A stretch of DNA of 9,561 bases, taken from NCBI GenBank assembly GCA_017541565.1, contig JAFXYU010000066.1, positions 1-9,561 on the forward strand. Reading direction: 5' to 3'. The position numbers and the translations under genes were made by a program. This stretch comes from a bacterium (GTDB lineage Bacteria; Cyanobacteriota; Vampirovibrionia; Gastranaerophilales; Gastranaerophilaceae). A model generated the notes under the pieces. That model saw nothing but the letters and a program-made list of their open reading frames with translations, made no database searches and was not told the DNA's origin. Positions within the stretch are counted from its first letter, which is position 1. Every line of letters begins with the position of its first letter. Shown here piece after piece: positions 1-6,143 of the stretch.

Positions 1-45
1 CTTTCCTTATGAACACCAATTAATCTAGCAAATAGTTAATAATTG

Positions 46-54
46 TGATATGAT
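46..54 (+). promoter_or_regulatory. Probable extended -10 promoter of the STAS/phosphatase operon, with an inverted repeat
   Basis: TGATATGAT at 46-54 matches an extended -10 box (TGn plus TATGAT). The -35 position (about 26-31, TAGCAA) is a poor match. A perfect 7-bp inverted repeat, TATGATA (49-55) and TATCATA (67-73), overlaps the -10 box and the predicted start of transcription, so it could be an operator or a 5'-leader hairpin. The downstream gene has a good ribosome binding site (AGAGGG, about 8 nt before the ATG at 109). Confidence 0.4.
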
Positions 55-108
55 ATTTAAGAAAATTATCATAATGCTGGTGAAACTCAGATAAAAAAGA
101 GGGTTTGT

Positions 109-423
109 ATGGATATAGCAATAAAAACTAACAACGTCAATGCTTTATATGTTCAGGCTTCAGGCAGACTTGATCTTGATAGCGCAGTAGAATACGGCAC
201 AAAAATCAAAGATGCAATAGAAGATTCTGATGTAACCATAACAGAGGTGATTCTTGAATTTTCGGAAATTACATTTATTTCCAGTTTCGGACTGAAAATC
301 GTTTTAGAACTTTATAAACAACTTAGAGCACAGCAGGGTGTTTTAAAACTCAAAAATGTATCTGAAGGACTTATGAGTTCCTTTAGAATGGTAGGCTTTG
401 ATAAATTTTTAGTGTTTGAATAA
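109..423 (+). CDS. STAS-domain anti-sigma factor antagonist (SpoIIAA/RsbV-like)
   Basis: This 104-residue protein is a single STAS domain, the usual length for SpoIIAA/RsbV proteins. Such cytoplasmic proteins switch partners: when dephosphorylated they bind an RsbW-type kinase and release its other target, and phosphorylation on a conserved serine ends this. The hallmark stretch is EITFISSFGLKIV (residues 53-65). S59 aligns with the phosphorylated serine of SpoIIAA (S58), and the G61-L62 pair that follows is conserved. The STAS beta-strand start (YVQASGRLDLDSA, 14-26) is also typical. The start has an AGAGGG site upstream and no in-frame alternative that keeps the first strand. The stop codon shares one base with the next gene's ATG, so the two are surely co-translated, and the neighbour's phosphatase and ATPase domains are the natural partners. 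The family is clear; which sigma factor or other output it controls is not visible here. Confidence 0.9.
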   Translation: MDIAIKTNNVNALYVQASGRLDLDSAVEYGTKIKDAIEDSDVTITEVILEFSEITFISSFGLKIVLELYKQLRAQQGVLKLKNVSEGLMSSFRMVGFDKFLVFE

Positions 424-2744
424 TGTTTAAAACCGTAAAATCAAAAATTCTTATTACTGCAATTATAATGCTTGCGTTTCTTATGTCTGCATTTGCGGGT
501 TACACATTGGTTTCCCGAATGAAGACTAAGCAACTTATGGTTCAGAACTATGTATTTTCCGTAGATAAATTCGTTCAGGATATTAATAAAAGAATTATCC
601 GATATGAAGACAACGTAAAAGAACTGGCACGAATCGGCTCCCTTTTTTACAAAACAGACAGAAGTATCGACTTAACAAACAAGACCGTTGTTAATATTTT
701 TGAAAATTATCCGGAAAGTCTTGGCGGAGGAATTTGGTTTGAACCGTATATAGTAGACAAATCAAAAAAGAGAGTATGTTTTTACGCATATAGAAACAAA
801 AATAACCAAGTAGTACTTGATGAAAGTTTTAGCAGCGACGAGTATGATTATCACAATCAAGGTTGGTACAAACAAATATTCTCGAAAGTTACTCCTGAAA
901 ATAATATTGCTTGGTCTGAACCGTATTATGAAAATCAAGGCAGTTACGCATTAATGATAACAATTGGTTCAGGAATATATGCTGACGGAAAATTAATCGG
1001 TATTTCCACCGTTGACTGGGAAATAAGCACTATTGTCGATGCTATTTCAAAGATGAAGCCTTTGGAAAGAACTTTTTCCATGTACAAAAACGGCCGCGAA
1101 ATTAAAAACAGTTTTGCCCTGTTCGGCAATGAAAAACCGGATTACATCATTGCAACAAATGACCCGTATCTTGATAATTCGAAACTGACCGGACATTCAC
1201 TCAAAGAAATTCCATGGTACAAAGATAATCTATACGGAATAACATATATAACCTATCATAACATTAAATACATACCGTTCTACAAGATTTTGCGCAACGG
1301 AATGGTTTTGGTAATTTGTGTTCCGAAAACTGAAGTTTTTAAAGAAATAGATCATTTCTATATAAATATGTTTGTCGTACTTATTCTGATTGGGTTCATA
1401 ATTCCCGCACTTCTGTATTTGAGTATGAACAAATATATTATCAATCCTATCGGCAAACTTATAAATATTGCAAAGAAAGTCGGTAACGGTGAAGACGTAA
1501 ATATCAAAATTGAAAATCCGGAAGAATTTGCACAATTGGCTGCAACATACGACAAAATGACAAAAGATATTAAAGCCATTACTCACGAAAGAGCAAAAAT
1601 TAACTCCGAATTGTCGATTGCAAAATCAATACAGGCCTCAAGCCTGCCGAGCAAATTCCCTCCGTTCCCTGACAGAAAAGAGTTTGAAATCTTCGCATCA
1701 ATGGAACCGGCTAAAGAAGTCGGCGGAGATTTTTATGATTTCTTCTTTATTAATAAAAACGAATTTATGTTCCTGATAGCCGATGTTTCAGGTAAAGGTG
1801 TTCCTGCCGCATTATTTATGATGACGGTCAAGACACTTCTTAACAACCTTTCACAAATCGGTTACAGTCCGAAAGATTTTATACAAAGCGTTAATAAAAA
1901 AGTTTATCAAACGAACAAAGAGGGCTTTTTTGTAACAATGTTAGCAGGCATAGTAAATGTCAAAACGGGGAAAATAACACTTATTAACTGCGGACACAAT
2001 CCGCCCTTAATAAAAAGACAAAGCGGAGAATATGAATATCTGAACCTGACCTCAAATGTTCCGTTGGGAGTTTTTGAAGATATGGATTTTGAACTGTATG
2101 AAACCGTACTTAATCCTGAAGATGTTGTATACACTTATACGGACGGCATAACGGAAGCAACCAATATTAATAATGAACTTTTCGGAGAAAAAAGATTACA
2201 GGATGTTTTGAACAATATTGAAGAAACAGACCCGACGATAATTTCACATAAAGTAAAAGCGGAACTGGGAAAATACACAGATTCCGCTCCTCAAAGCGAT
2301 GATATTACAATGTTAGTTTTTAAGTACGCAGGGGAACAAAATGTTAAAATCTTTAAGAAAACAGCGATACTTGAAAACTATAAAGAATTTACAACTTGGC
2401 TTCACACATGCTGTTCCGAGTGGAATTTGAATAGTGATTTGGTAAACAAACTCGACATGTGCGGGGAAGAAATATTTGCCAACATAACCTTTTATGCTTA
2501 TCCCGACAAAAACGGAGTTGTTATTGCAGAATTACGAAATACAGATAGTACGATAACACTTGAATTTAAAGATGAAGGTGTTGAATACAACCCGCTGGAA
2601 AAACCTGACCCTGACATAACTCAACCGCCGGAAGAAAGACCAATAGGCGGACTCGGAATCTTTATGGTAAAGAAAATCGCCAACCTTGTTCACTATAAAA
2701 GAGAAAATGAAAAAAATATTCTGACTATGGTTTTTGAGAAATAA
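423..2744 (+). CDS. Membrane receptor: dCache-HAMP-SpoIIE/RsbU PP2C phosphatase with C-terminal RsbW-like ATPase domain
   Basis: This is a 773-residue transmembrane signalling protein. Order: membrane segment ~9-30; extracellular sensor ~35-305 of dCache type (GWYKQIF at 147-153, WSEPYY at 164-169, a second PWYKD at 264-268); membrane segment ~313-335; HAMP ~336-388; PP2C/SpoIIE phosphatase ~395-635; HATPase_c ~640-773. The metal-binding aspartates of the phosphatase appear intact: GGDFYD (D436), ADVSGKG (D454), YTDGITEA (D574) and QSDDIT (D626/D627). The ATPase keeps an N-box (E683, N687), a G1-like DEG (717-719) and a glycine-rich GGLGIFM (742-748), so it looks able to bind ATP. By family knowledge, the phosphatase would activate the STAS partner and the ATPase domain would phosphorylate or sequester it, under control of an external ligand. 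The start has no SD and relies on coupling to the STAS gene. Ligand and final output are unknown. Confidence 0.9.
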   Translation: MFKTVKSKILITAIIMLAFLMSAFAGYTLVSRMKTKQLMVQNYVFSVDKFVQDINKRIIRYEDNVKELARIGSLFYKTDRSIDLTNKTVVNIFENYPESLGGGIWFEPYIVDKSKKRVCFYAYRNKNNQVVLDESFSSDEYDYHNQGWYKQIFSKVTPENNIAWSEPYYENQGSYALMITIGSGIYADGKLIGISTVDWEISTIVDAISKMKPLERTFSMYKNGREIKNSFALFGNEKPDYIIATNDPYLDNSKLTGHSLKEIPWYKDNLYGITYITYHNIKYIPFYKILRNGMVLVICVPKTEVFKEIDHFYINMFVVLILIGFIIPALLYLSMNKYIINPIGKLINIAKKVGNGEDVNIKIENPEEFAQLAATYDKMTKDIKAITHERAKINSELSIAKSIQASSLPSKFPPFPDRKEFEIFASMEPAKEVGGDFYDFFFINKNEFMFLIADVSGKGVPAALFMMTVKTLLNNLSQIGYSPKDFIQSVNKKVYQTNKEGFFVTMLAGIVNVKTGKITLINCGHNPPLIKRQSGEYEYLNLTSNVPLGVFEDMDFELYETVLNPEDVVYTYTDGITEATNINNELFGEKRLQDVLNNIEETDPTIISHKVKAELGKYTDSAPQSDDITMLVFKYAGEQNVKIFKKTAILENYKEFTTWLHTCCSEWNLNSDLVNKLDMCGEEIFANITFYAYPDKNGVVIAELRNTDSTITLEFKDEGVEYNPLEKPDPDITQPPEERPIGGLGIFMVKKIANLVHYKRENEKNILTMVFEK

Positions 2745-2774
2745 AGATAGATGTATTAACCAAACAAACATAAT

Positions 2775-2808
2775 AAAAAGGACAATAACGTTTGTTATTG
2801 TCCTTTTT
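2775..2808. terminator. Bidirectional rho-independent terminator (copy A)
   Basis: A perfect 15-bp inverted repeat, AAAAAGGACAATAAC (2775-2789) and its complement (2794-2808), encloses a 4-nt GTTT loop, with A- and T-runs at the ends. It can end the signalling operon on the plus strand and the broken tRNA copy A on the minus strand. It is almost identical to the hairpin at 3068-3101. Confidence 0.85.
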
Positions 2809-2830
2809 ATATGGGCCGCAGTAAGGACTC

Positions 2831-2922
2831 CGTTGGCGTGCAGAAAAAAGTGACTAAATGTCACGTTTTTCGTTAAATAAATACTTTAGGCGTGAAAATA
2901 TTACACAAGCCAATGGAGGGAA
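2831..2922. repeat. 92-nt insertion in the T-loop of tRNA copy A
   Basis: Compared with the intact tRNA, where GGACTC is directly followed by GAACCACC (plus strand), copy A has 92 extra bases between these two blocks. The segment contains two direct GGCGTG repeats (2835-2840 and 2889-2894) that flank a hairpin with A/T-rich ends (2845-2870). No protein of note is encoded. It could be the remnant of an element that entered at the T-loop, a known cut point for tRNA-directed integrases, but no integrase gene is seen. Confidence 0.5.
2845..2870. terminator. Terminator-like hairpin inside the T-loop insertion
   Basis: AAAAA, then GTGAC (2850-2854), loop TAAAT, GTCAC (2860-2864), one unpaired G, then TTTTT (2866-2870). 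The short stem flanked by A- and T-runs resembles a weak bidirectional rho-independent terminator. It lies behind the stronger hairpin at 2775-2808 and may act as a backup for plus-strand transcripts. Confidence 0.45.
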
Positions 2923-2943
2923 GAACCACCTCACCCTTATCAG

Positions 2944-2992
2944 TTCCCTCTCAGAAAAATCCTCAACGGTTCGGATTTTTCTTCGGCACAGT
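2944..2992. repeat. Hairpin-forming inserted repeat, unit 1 (in tRNA copy A)
   Basis: This 49-nt segment sits between CCTTATCAG and GCTCTAACC, the two sides of the tRNA-Ile anticodon/D-arm junction. From CCTCTCAG (2947) onward, 46 bases align without gaps to unit 2 at 3237-3282 with 40 identities. Its core is a perfect 9-bp hairpin: GAAAAATCC (2954-2962), loop TCAACGGTTC, GGATTTTTC (2973-2981). Confidence 0.75.
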
Positions 2993-3067
2993 GCTCTAAC
3001 CACTTACTGAATACTTAGAACAAGCCCATTAAGCAAGATTGTTATTACTAAATCCAAACAGTCAAAT

Positions 3068-3101
3068 AAAAAGGACAATAACAAACGTTATTGCCCTTTT
3101 T
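3068..3101. terminator. Bidirectional rho-independent terminator of tRNA-Ile (copy B)
   Basis: The 15-bp stem AAAAAGGACAATAAC (3068-3082) with GTTATTGCCCTTTTT (3087-3101) has one mismatch and an AAAC loop. On the minus strand it lies 3 nt beyond the tRNA 3' end and ends in a T-run, so it should terminate the tRNA transcript. It matches the hairpin at 2775-2808 except for the mismatch and the loop, which is inverted (AAAC instead of GTTT). Confidence 0.85.
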
Positions 3102-3104
3102 ATA

Positions 3105-3178
<74 letters not shown>

Positions 3179-3217
3179 ATATACATGTTCATATTAACTT
3201 TTCAAAATTCTTTGTCT

Positions 3218-3310
3218 TGGGCTGACCCTTATCAGGCCTCTCAGGAAAACCCTCAATGGTTCGGCTTTTCCTTCGGCAGAGTGCTCTAACCCTTGCTGAG
3301 CTAGCAGCCC
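3218..3310 (-). pseudogene. tRNA-Ile-like copy C, lacking the T-arm and with an anticodon-arm insertion
   Basis: On the minus strand the first bases (GGGCTGCTAGCTCAG) match those of the intact tRNA-Ile. The D-arm side GGTTAGAGC is kept, then a 47-nt segment (3236-3282) replaces 6 nt of the anticodon arm. CTGATAAGGGT follows as in the tRNA. The variable region and whole T-arm are then missing, and the copy ends with CAGCCCA, which pairs perfectly with the 5' GGGCTG. The result is a 93-nt unit with a closed acceptor-like stem but no T-arm, so it should not act in translation. CTCT/AGAG can still form a short stem around the inserted hairpin. A promoter-like sequence lies just upstream, so it may be transcribed. 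Simple decay is the default explanation; a retained small RNA is the alternative. Confidence 0.65.
3236..3282. repeat. Hairpin-forming inserted repeat, unit 2 (in tRNA copy C)
   Basis: This 47-nt segment occupies the same site in copy C as unit 1 does in copy A. Of 46 aligned bases, 40 are identical. The core hairpin is GGAAAACCC (3244-3252), loop TCAATGGTTC, GGCTTTTCC (3263-3271). One A-T pair of unit 1 is a G-C pair here, a compensatory change; another pair has become a C-C mismatch. Confidence 0.75.
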
Positions 3311-3345
3311 ATATTCTTTCAAGCGCTATTCATTCAGCAAATACA

Positions 3346-3374
3346 AATCTATCATGGACAAAATTAGAAATCAA
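3346..3374 (-). promoter_or_regulatory. Probable sigma-70-type promoter of the tRNA-Ile region
   Basis: On the minus strand, TTGATT (3369-3374) is separated by exactly 17 nt from TAGATT (3346-3351), and a TG one base upstream of the -10 gives an extended -10 box. Transcription would start near 3339, about 30 nt before the broken copy C and 160 nt before the intact tRNA-Ile. No equally good promoter is seen between copies C and B. Confidence 0.55.
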
Positions 3375-3383
3375 GTTTATGTT

Positions 3384-3407
3384 AAAAAAAGCAGGAAATG
3401 TTCCTGC
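3384..3407 (-). terminator. Rho-independent terminator of the thioredoxin gene
   Basis: On the minus strand GCAGGAA (3401-3407), loop CAT, TTCCTGC (3391-3397) is followed by seven T (3384-3390). The hairpin begins 9 nt after the thioredoxin stop codon and separates this gene from the tRNA transcription unit. Confidence 0.85.
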
Positions 3408-3416
3408 CTTCTTTTA

Positions 3417-3734
3417 CTATAAATATTTTTCAATATTAGTAATAATAGAACTCTTTGGCATCAACCCCACCATGCGCTCTACAACCTCCCCGCCTTTAAA
3501 AATTAAAAGTGTAGGCAATCCGCTTACCTGGTATTGCTTTGCCGCCTCAATATTTTCATCCGTATTAATTTTTGCAAATTTAACTTTTCCCGCAAGTTCA
3601 CCCTCTACTTCTTCTAAAATCGGTGAAAGTTTCCGGCAAGGACCACACCAATCGGCAAAAAAATCAACCACTGTGGTTATTCCGCTATTAACAACTTCCT
3701 CTTCAAAATTGCTTACACTAACCTCTTGTACCAT
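3417..3734 (-). CDS. trxA: Thioredoxin
   Basis: This 105-residue protein has the full length and fold pattern of a classical single-domain cytoplasmic thioredoxin, which reduces protein disulfides using electrons from thioredoxin reductase. The active site WCGPC is at residues 29-33 (redox cysteines C30 and C33). The buried aspartate before it is D24 and the cis-proline is P74 in SGLPT. The central FAKINTDEN (53-61) strand-turn is typical. There is no signal peptide. The start is supported by a strong AGGAGG (3739-3744) 4 nt upstream. A TAATAT with a preceding TG on the minus strand near 3760 is a possible extended -10. The gene is a single-gene unit, with its own terminator at 3384-3407, divergent from the exonuclease gene at 3850. 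No reductase gene is nearby. Confidence 0.97.
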   Translation of the reverse strand: MVQEVSVSNFEEEVVNSGITTVVDFFADWCGPCRKLSPILEEVEGELAGKVKFAKINTDENIEAAKQYQVSGLPTLLIFKGGEVVERMVGLMPKSSIITNIEKYL

Positions 3735-3782
3735 ATTTCCTCCTTTAACTTTGTAACTATATTACCATATTGTGTAATTTTA

Positions 3783-3828
3783 TGCTATTATGCTGTTGAG
3801 GGAGGGGTAAATTTGGAATATTTTACCC
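3783..3828 (+). promoter_or_regulatory. Possible promoter and leader hairpin of the exonuclease-rlmD operon
   Basis: TGCTATTAT (3783-3791) fits an extended -10 box, without a clear -35 box. Downstream, GGGTAAA (3805-3811) and TTTACCC (3822-3828) form a 7-bp stem with a 10-nt loop in the predicted 5' leader, about 20 nt ahead of the ATG at 3850. There is no T-run, so it is not a classical terminator. AAAGAGGT just before the ATG is the ribosome binding site. Confidence 0.35.
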
Positions 3829-3849
3829 TGAAAAATAAAGAGGTCTAAA

Positions 3850-4770
3850 ATGCCGAGAAAGAAAGAAATTGAAATAGTTTTAGATACAGAGACTACCGGA
3901 CTGGATTATACAAGAGAACGTATCATTGAGTTTGCGGCAGTAAGATTGGAAAACGGGAAAATAAAAGATGAGTTTCAAACTCTTATAAATCCGCAGCAGC
4001 ACATCAGAAAATCCAGTATTGCCGTACACGGAATCACACAAGAAATGGTCGAAGATGCTCCAACGGAAGAAGAAGTTTTGCCTAAAATTTTGGAATTTAT
4101 TGGTGATTATCCAATCGTTGCACACAACGTAATTTTTGATTATTCGTTCCTGAATGAAGCAAAACTCAGAGTTATGGGAGAAAAACTTGAAAATCCGAGA
4201 ATAGACTCTCAAATGATGTTTAAGGAAATCGCGCCGGATTTGGAATCACACGGACTTGAAGCATTAACGCAAAGATTCAATGTAGAACTCCATAACCACC
4301 ACAGAGCAATGGCTGACACAATGGGACTTGCACTCGCTTATCCGAAACTTAAAAAACTCTATTTACAAAGACTCGATTGGCAAAGAAAACAACTTATGAA
4401 TGTTGATTACCTGTTTGACAGATATCTGAGAATCCAGCAGAGTATCGCAACTATGCAAGCCGAACTACAGGATTTGAAATCAGTATTCAAACTCCACTTT
4501 GACCTCGGCGGAGAGCCTCTTGTTGCAGAAACCGGAGAAATGATGGTTTATCAGTCAAAACAATCCTTCGGATACGACTTCGCTGATATCAAAGATGTTC
4601 TTGAGCATGTTGGTGCGTTAGAAAAAGCAGTAAAAGTCAATAACGGCTTCATCGACAGACTTTGTAACGGACTCAGTTTATCGGAAGAATACAAAGAAAT
4701 TATCCGCGACGCTCGTCAGGAAATTTCCGAAACTCGCAACATTCAAGTAATTAAGCCATGCACAAAATAA
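3850..4770 (+). CDS. DnaQ/PolC-type DEDDh 3'-5' exonuclease with long C-terminal extension
   Basis: Residues ~7-170 form an exonuclease domain of the DnaQ superfamily, which removes nucleotides from 3' ends of DNA or RNA using two metal ions. All DEDDh residues are visible: D12 and E14 in LDTETTG, D97 in HNVIFDYSF, H151 and D156 in HHRAMADT. The HGIT block at 60-63 is also typical of the PolC/DnaQ-epsilon group. The remaining ~135 residues (about 172-306) are not recognised; they are charged and probably helical (possible coiled coil ~185-215). With 306 residues it is longer than the ~240-residue epsilon subunit and much shorter than PolC, so a replication role cannot be assumed; a repair or RNA-processing exonuclease is equally possible. 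The start is supported by AAAGAGGT. The gene overlaps the next by 13 nt and is probably co-transcribed with it. Confidence 0.88.
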   Translation: MPRKKEIEIVLDTETTGLDYTRERIIEFAAVRLENGKIKDEFQTLINPQQHIRKSSIAVHGITQEMVEDAPTEEEVLPKILEFIGDYPIVAHNVIFDYSFLNEAKLRVMGEKLENPRIDSQMMFKEIAPDLESHGLEALTQRFNVELHNHHRAMADTMGLALAYPKLKKLYLQRLDWQRKQLMNVDYLFDRYLRIQQSIATMQAELQDLKSVFKLHFDLGGEPLVAETGEMMVYQSKQSFGYDFADIKDVLEHVGALEKAVKVNNGFIDRLCNGLSLSEEYKEIIRDARQEISETRNIQVIKPCTK

Positions 4771-6137
4771 TCAACAAAAAAAACATACCGCAAATTTTGG
4801 ATGTAAAAATTGAAAAACTTTCCAACCTGGGATTCGGAATTGCTAAAGTTGACGGATATGTCATTTTTGTTTCGGGATCTTGTCCAGAAGATTTTGTAAA
4901 AATTCGATTAACAAAGAAAAATAAGAATTTTGCTAACGCTGAAATTGTTGAAGTAATTAAACCTTCTCCGTACAGAGTTGAACCGTTTTGCAAAATGCAA
5001 AAAGTTTGCGGAGCATGCCAACTGCAATTTATTAATTATCCTAAACAACTTGAATTTAAACGAGATATAGTTAAAGATACAATGAGGTCCATTTTCGGAA
5101 GTGAAATTGAAGTAAAAGAAGTTGTACCAAGTCCGAAAGTAACAGAATATCGGCATAAACTTCAGTACCCTGTTTCCGAGACAAAAGAGTCTAAACGGAT
5201 TGTTGCCGGATACTACAAACAAAATTCACATGAACTTGTTAACATAAAACATTGTCCTATTCAGCCTGAATTTTGCAACGAAATCATAGAGTTTATCCGT
5301 ATTGCGTCAAAAGAATGCAATGTTAGCGGATATGTTGAAAAAGAACACAAAGGACTCCTTAGACATGTCGTAATAAGAACCTCCGCTTACAGCAGAAAAA
5401 ACCTTGTTATTTTGGTAATCAATTCGAAATCCGTGCCTGAAGAAATAAAAGAACTTGCAAACGGAATATTTAATGAATTTGAAAACGTCTCGGGCGTTGA
5501 GATTAATTTTAACGACAAAAAAACTAATCTGATTTTGGGAGACAATACAAAACTTCTTGAAGGGGTTGATTTTGTTGAAGAAAAATTATGCGACAAAATT
5601 TTTAAGATTGGCGCTAAAACATTTTTTCAAGTAAATCCGTATTGCGCAAATAATATATTTGAATACATAAAAAAATACATTTCCTCAAACTTTGTTTCTC
5701 CGACAATTCTGGATGCCTATGCGGGAATATCTGCTTTTGGTATCTGCCTTTCAGACATTGCATCCGAAGTGACAACCGTTGAAGAAGTACCGGAGTCCGT
5801 TTCTCTGGCTAAAAATATATTAAAAGAAAACAGGATTAAAAATATTGAAGCATACTGCGCAGATGCAGGAGTTTTTTTTGAAGAACTTGTACATAAGGGA
5901 AAACAATTTGATATAACGGTTCTTGACCCTCCAAGAAAAGGATGTACGGAAGAAAGTTTAAATTATGCCCTAAAGTTAACAAAAAAAGCAATTATATATG
6001 TTTCTTGCAATCCGGCGACTCTTGCAAGAGATTTAAAATACCTGAAAGAAAACGGTGGAAAAATCACATCCGTTCAACCATTTGATATGTTTCCGCACAC
6101 ATACCACATCGAAAATGTTGCTATTATTGAACTCTAA
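4758..6137 (+). CDS. rlmD: 23S rRNA (uracil-5-)-methyltransferase, RlmD/RumA family with TRAM domain and 4Fe-4S cluster
   Basis: This 459-residue enzyme transfers a methyl group from S-adenosylmethionine to C5 of a uridine in 23S rRNA (U1939 in E. coli for RlmD). An N-terminal TRAM RNA-binding domain (~10-70) is followed by the iron-sulfur cysteines C78, C84, C87 and C166, with the C-x5-C-x2-C spacing of RlmD. The methyltransferase core has FFQVN (289-293), a SAM-binding LDAYAGISAFG (318-328), DPPRKG (390-395), the catalytic cysteine C417 in VSCNPATLARD, and the base E452 in HIENVAIIEL. The start lies inside the exonuclease gene, has no clear SD, and fits the TRAM domain well, so translation is probably coupled. 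The family is certain. The exact target could also be U747, or both, as for the RlmCD enzymes. Its stop is 6 nt from that of the convergent phosphatase gene, with no strong terminator in between. Confidence 0.92.
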   Translation: MHKIINKKNIPQILDVKIEKLSNLGFGIAKVDGYVIFVSGSCPEDFVKIRLTKKNKNFANAEIVEVIKPSPYRVEPFCKMQKVCGACQLQFINYPKQLEFKRDIVKDTMRSIFGSEIEVKEVVPSPKVTEYRHKLQYPVSETKESKRIVAGYYKQNSHELVNIKHCPIQPEFCNEIIEFIRIASKECNVSGYVEKEHKGLLRHVVIRTSAYSRKNLVILVINSKSVPEEIKELANGIFNEFENVSGVEINFNDKKTNLILGDNTKLLEGVDFVEEKLCDKIFKIGAKTFFQVNPYCANNIFEYIKKYISSNFVSPTILDAYAGISAFGICLSDIASEVTTVEEVPESVSLAKNILKENRIKNIEAYCADAGVFFEELVHKGKQFDITVLDPPRKGCTEESLNYALKLTKKAIIYVSCNPATLARDLKYLKENGGKITSVQPFDMFPHTYHIENVAIIEL

Positions 6138-6143
6138 TTAAAA

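Larger units (their letters stand above)
2812..3027 (-). pseudogene. Broken tRNA-Ile copy A, interrupted twice
   Basis: On the minus strand this stretch starts with GGGCTTG (3021-3027) and ends with CTGCGGCCCA, identical to the 3' end of the intact tRNA-Ile at 3105-3178. It also keeps TGGTTAGAGC (D-arm side), CTGATAAGGGTGAGG (anticodon side) and GGTGGTTC...GAGTCC (T-arm). Two segments break it: 49 nt (2944-2992) in place of 6 nt of the anticodon arm, and 92 nt (2831-2922) placed between GGTTC and GAGTCC, inside the T-loop. Four bases (GACC on the plus strand) are missing before the T-arm, and the 5' acceptor half no longer pairs fully. It cannot fold as a normal tRNA. The shared terminator and 3' flank indicate a duplication of the tRNA locus followed by insertion and decay; whether it still makes a stable RNA is unknown. 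Confidence 0.7.

Noticed and set aside
944..2864. Several minus-strand open frames within the receptor gene
   Set aside because: They are mirror frames of the phosphatase gene, with no ribosome binding sites or recognisable domains.
2812..3027. Group I or group II intron in a tRNA-Ile
   Set aside because: Inserts of 49 and 92 nt are far too short for self-splicing introns, there is no sign of a conserved catalytic core, and the flanking tRNA halves no longer fit together.
3218..3310. Functional class II tRNA (93 nt, long variable arm)
   Set aside because: There is no T-arm with GGTTC, and no proper 7-nt anticodon loop with U33 in the region after the D-arm.
3256..3756. Open frame of 166 codons on the plus strand
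   Set aside because: It runs antisense to the thioredoxin gene and into the broken tRNA copy C; no SD, no family resemblance, and thioredoxin is certain on the other strand.
6138..6143. Terminator between the convergent rlmD and phosphatase genes
   Set aside because: Only a short A/T-only dyad is present; no G/C-containing stem or T-run typical of rho-independent termination.
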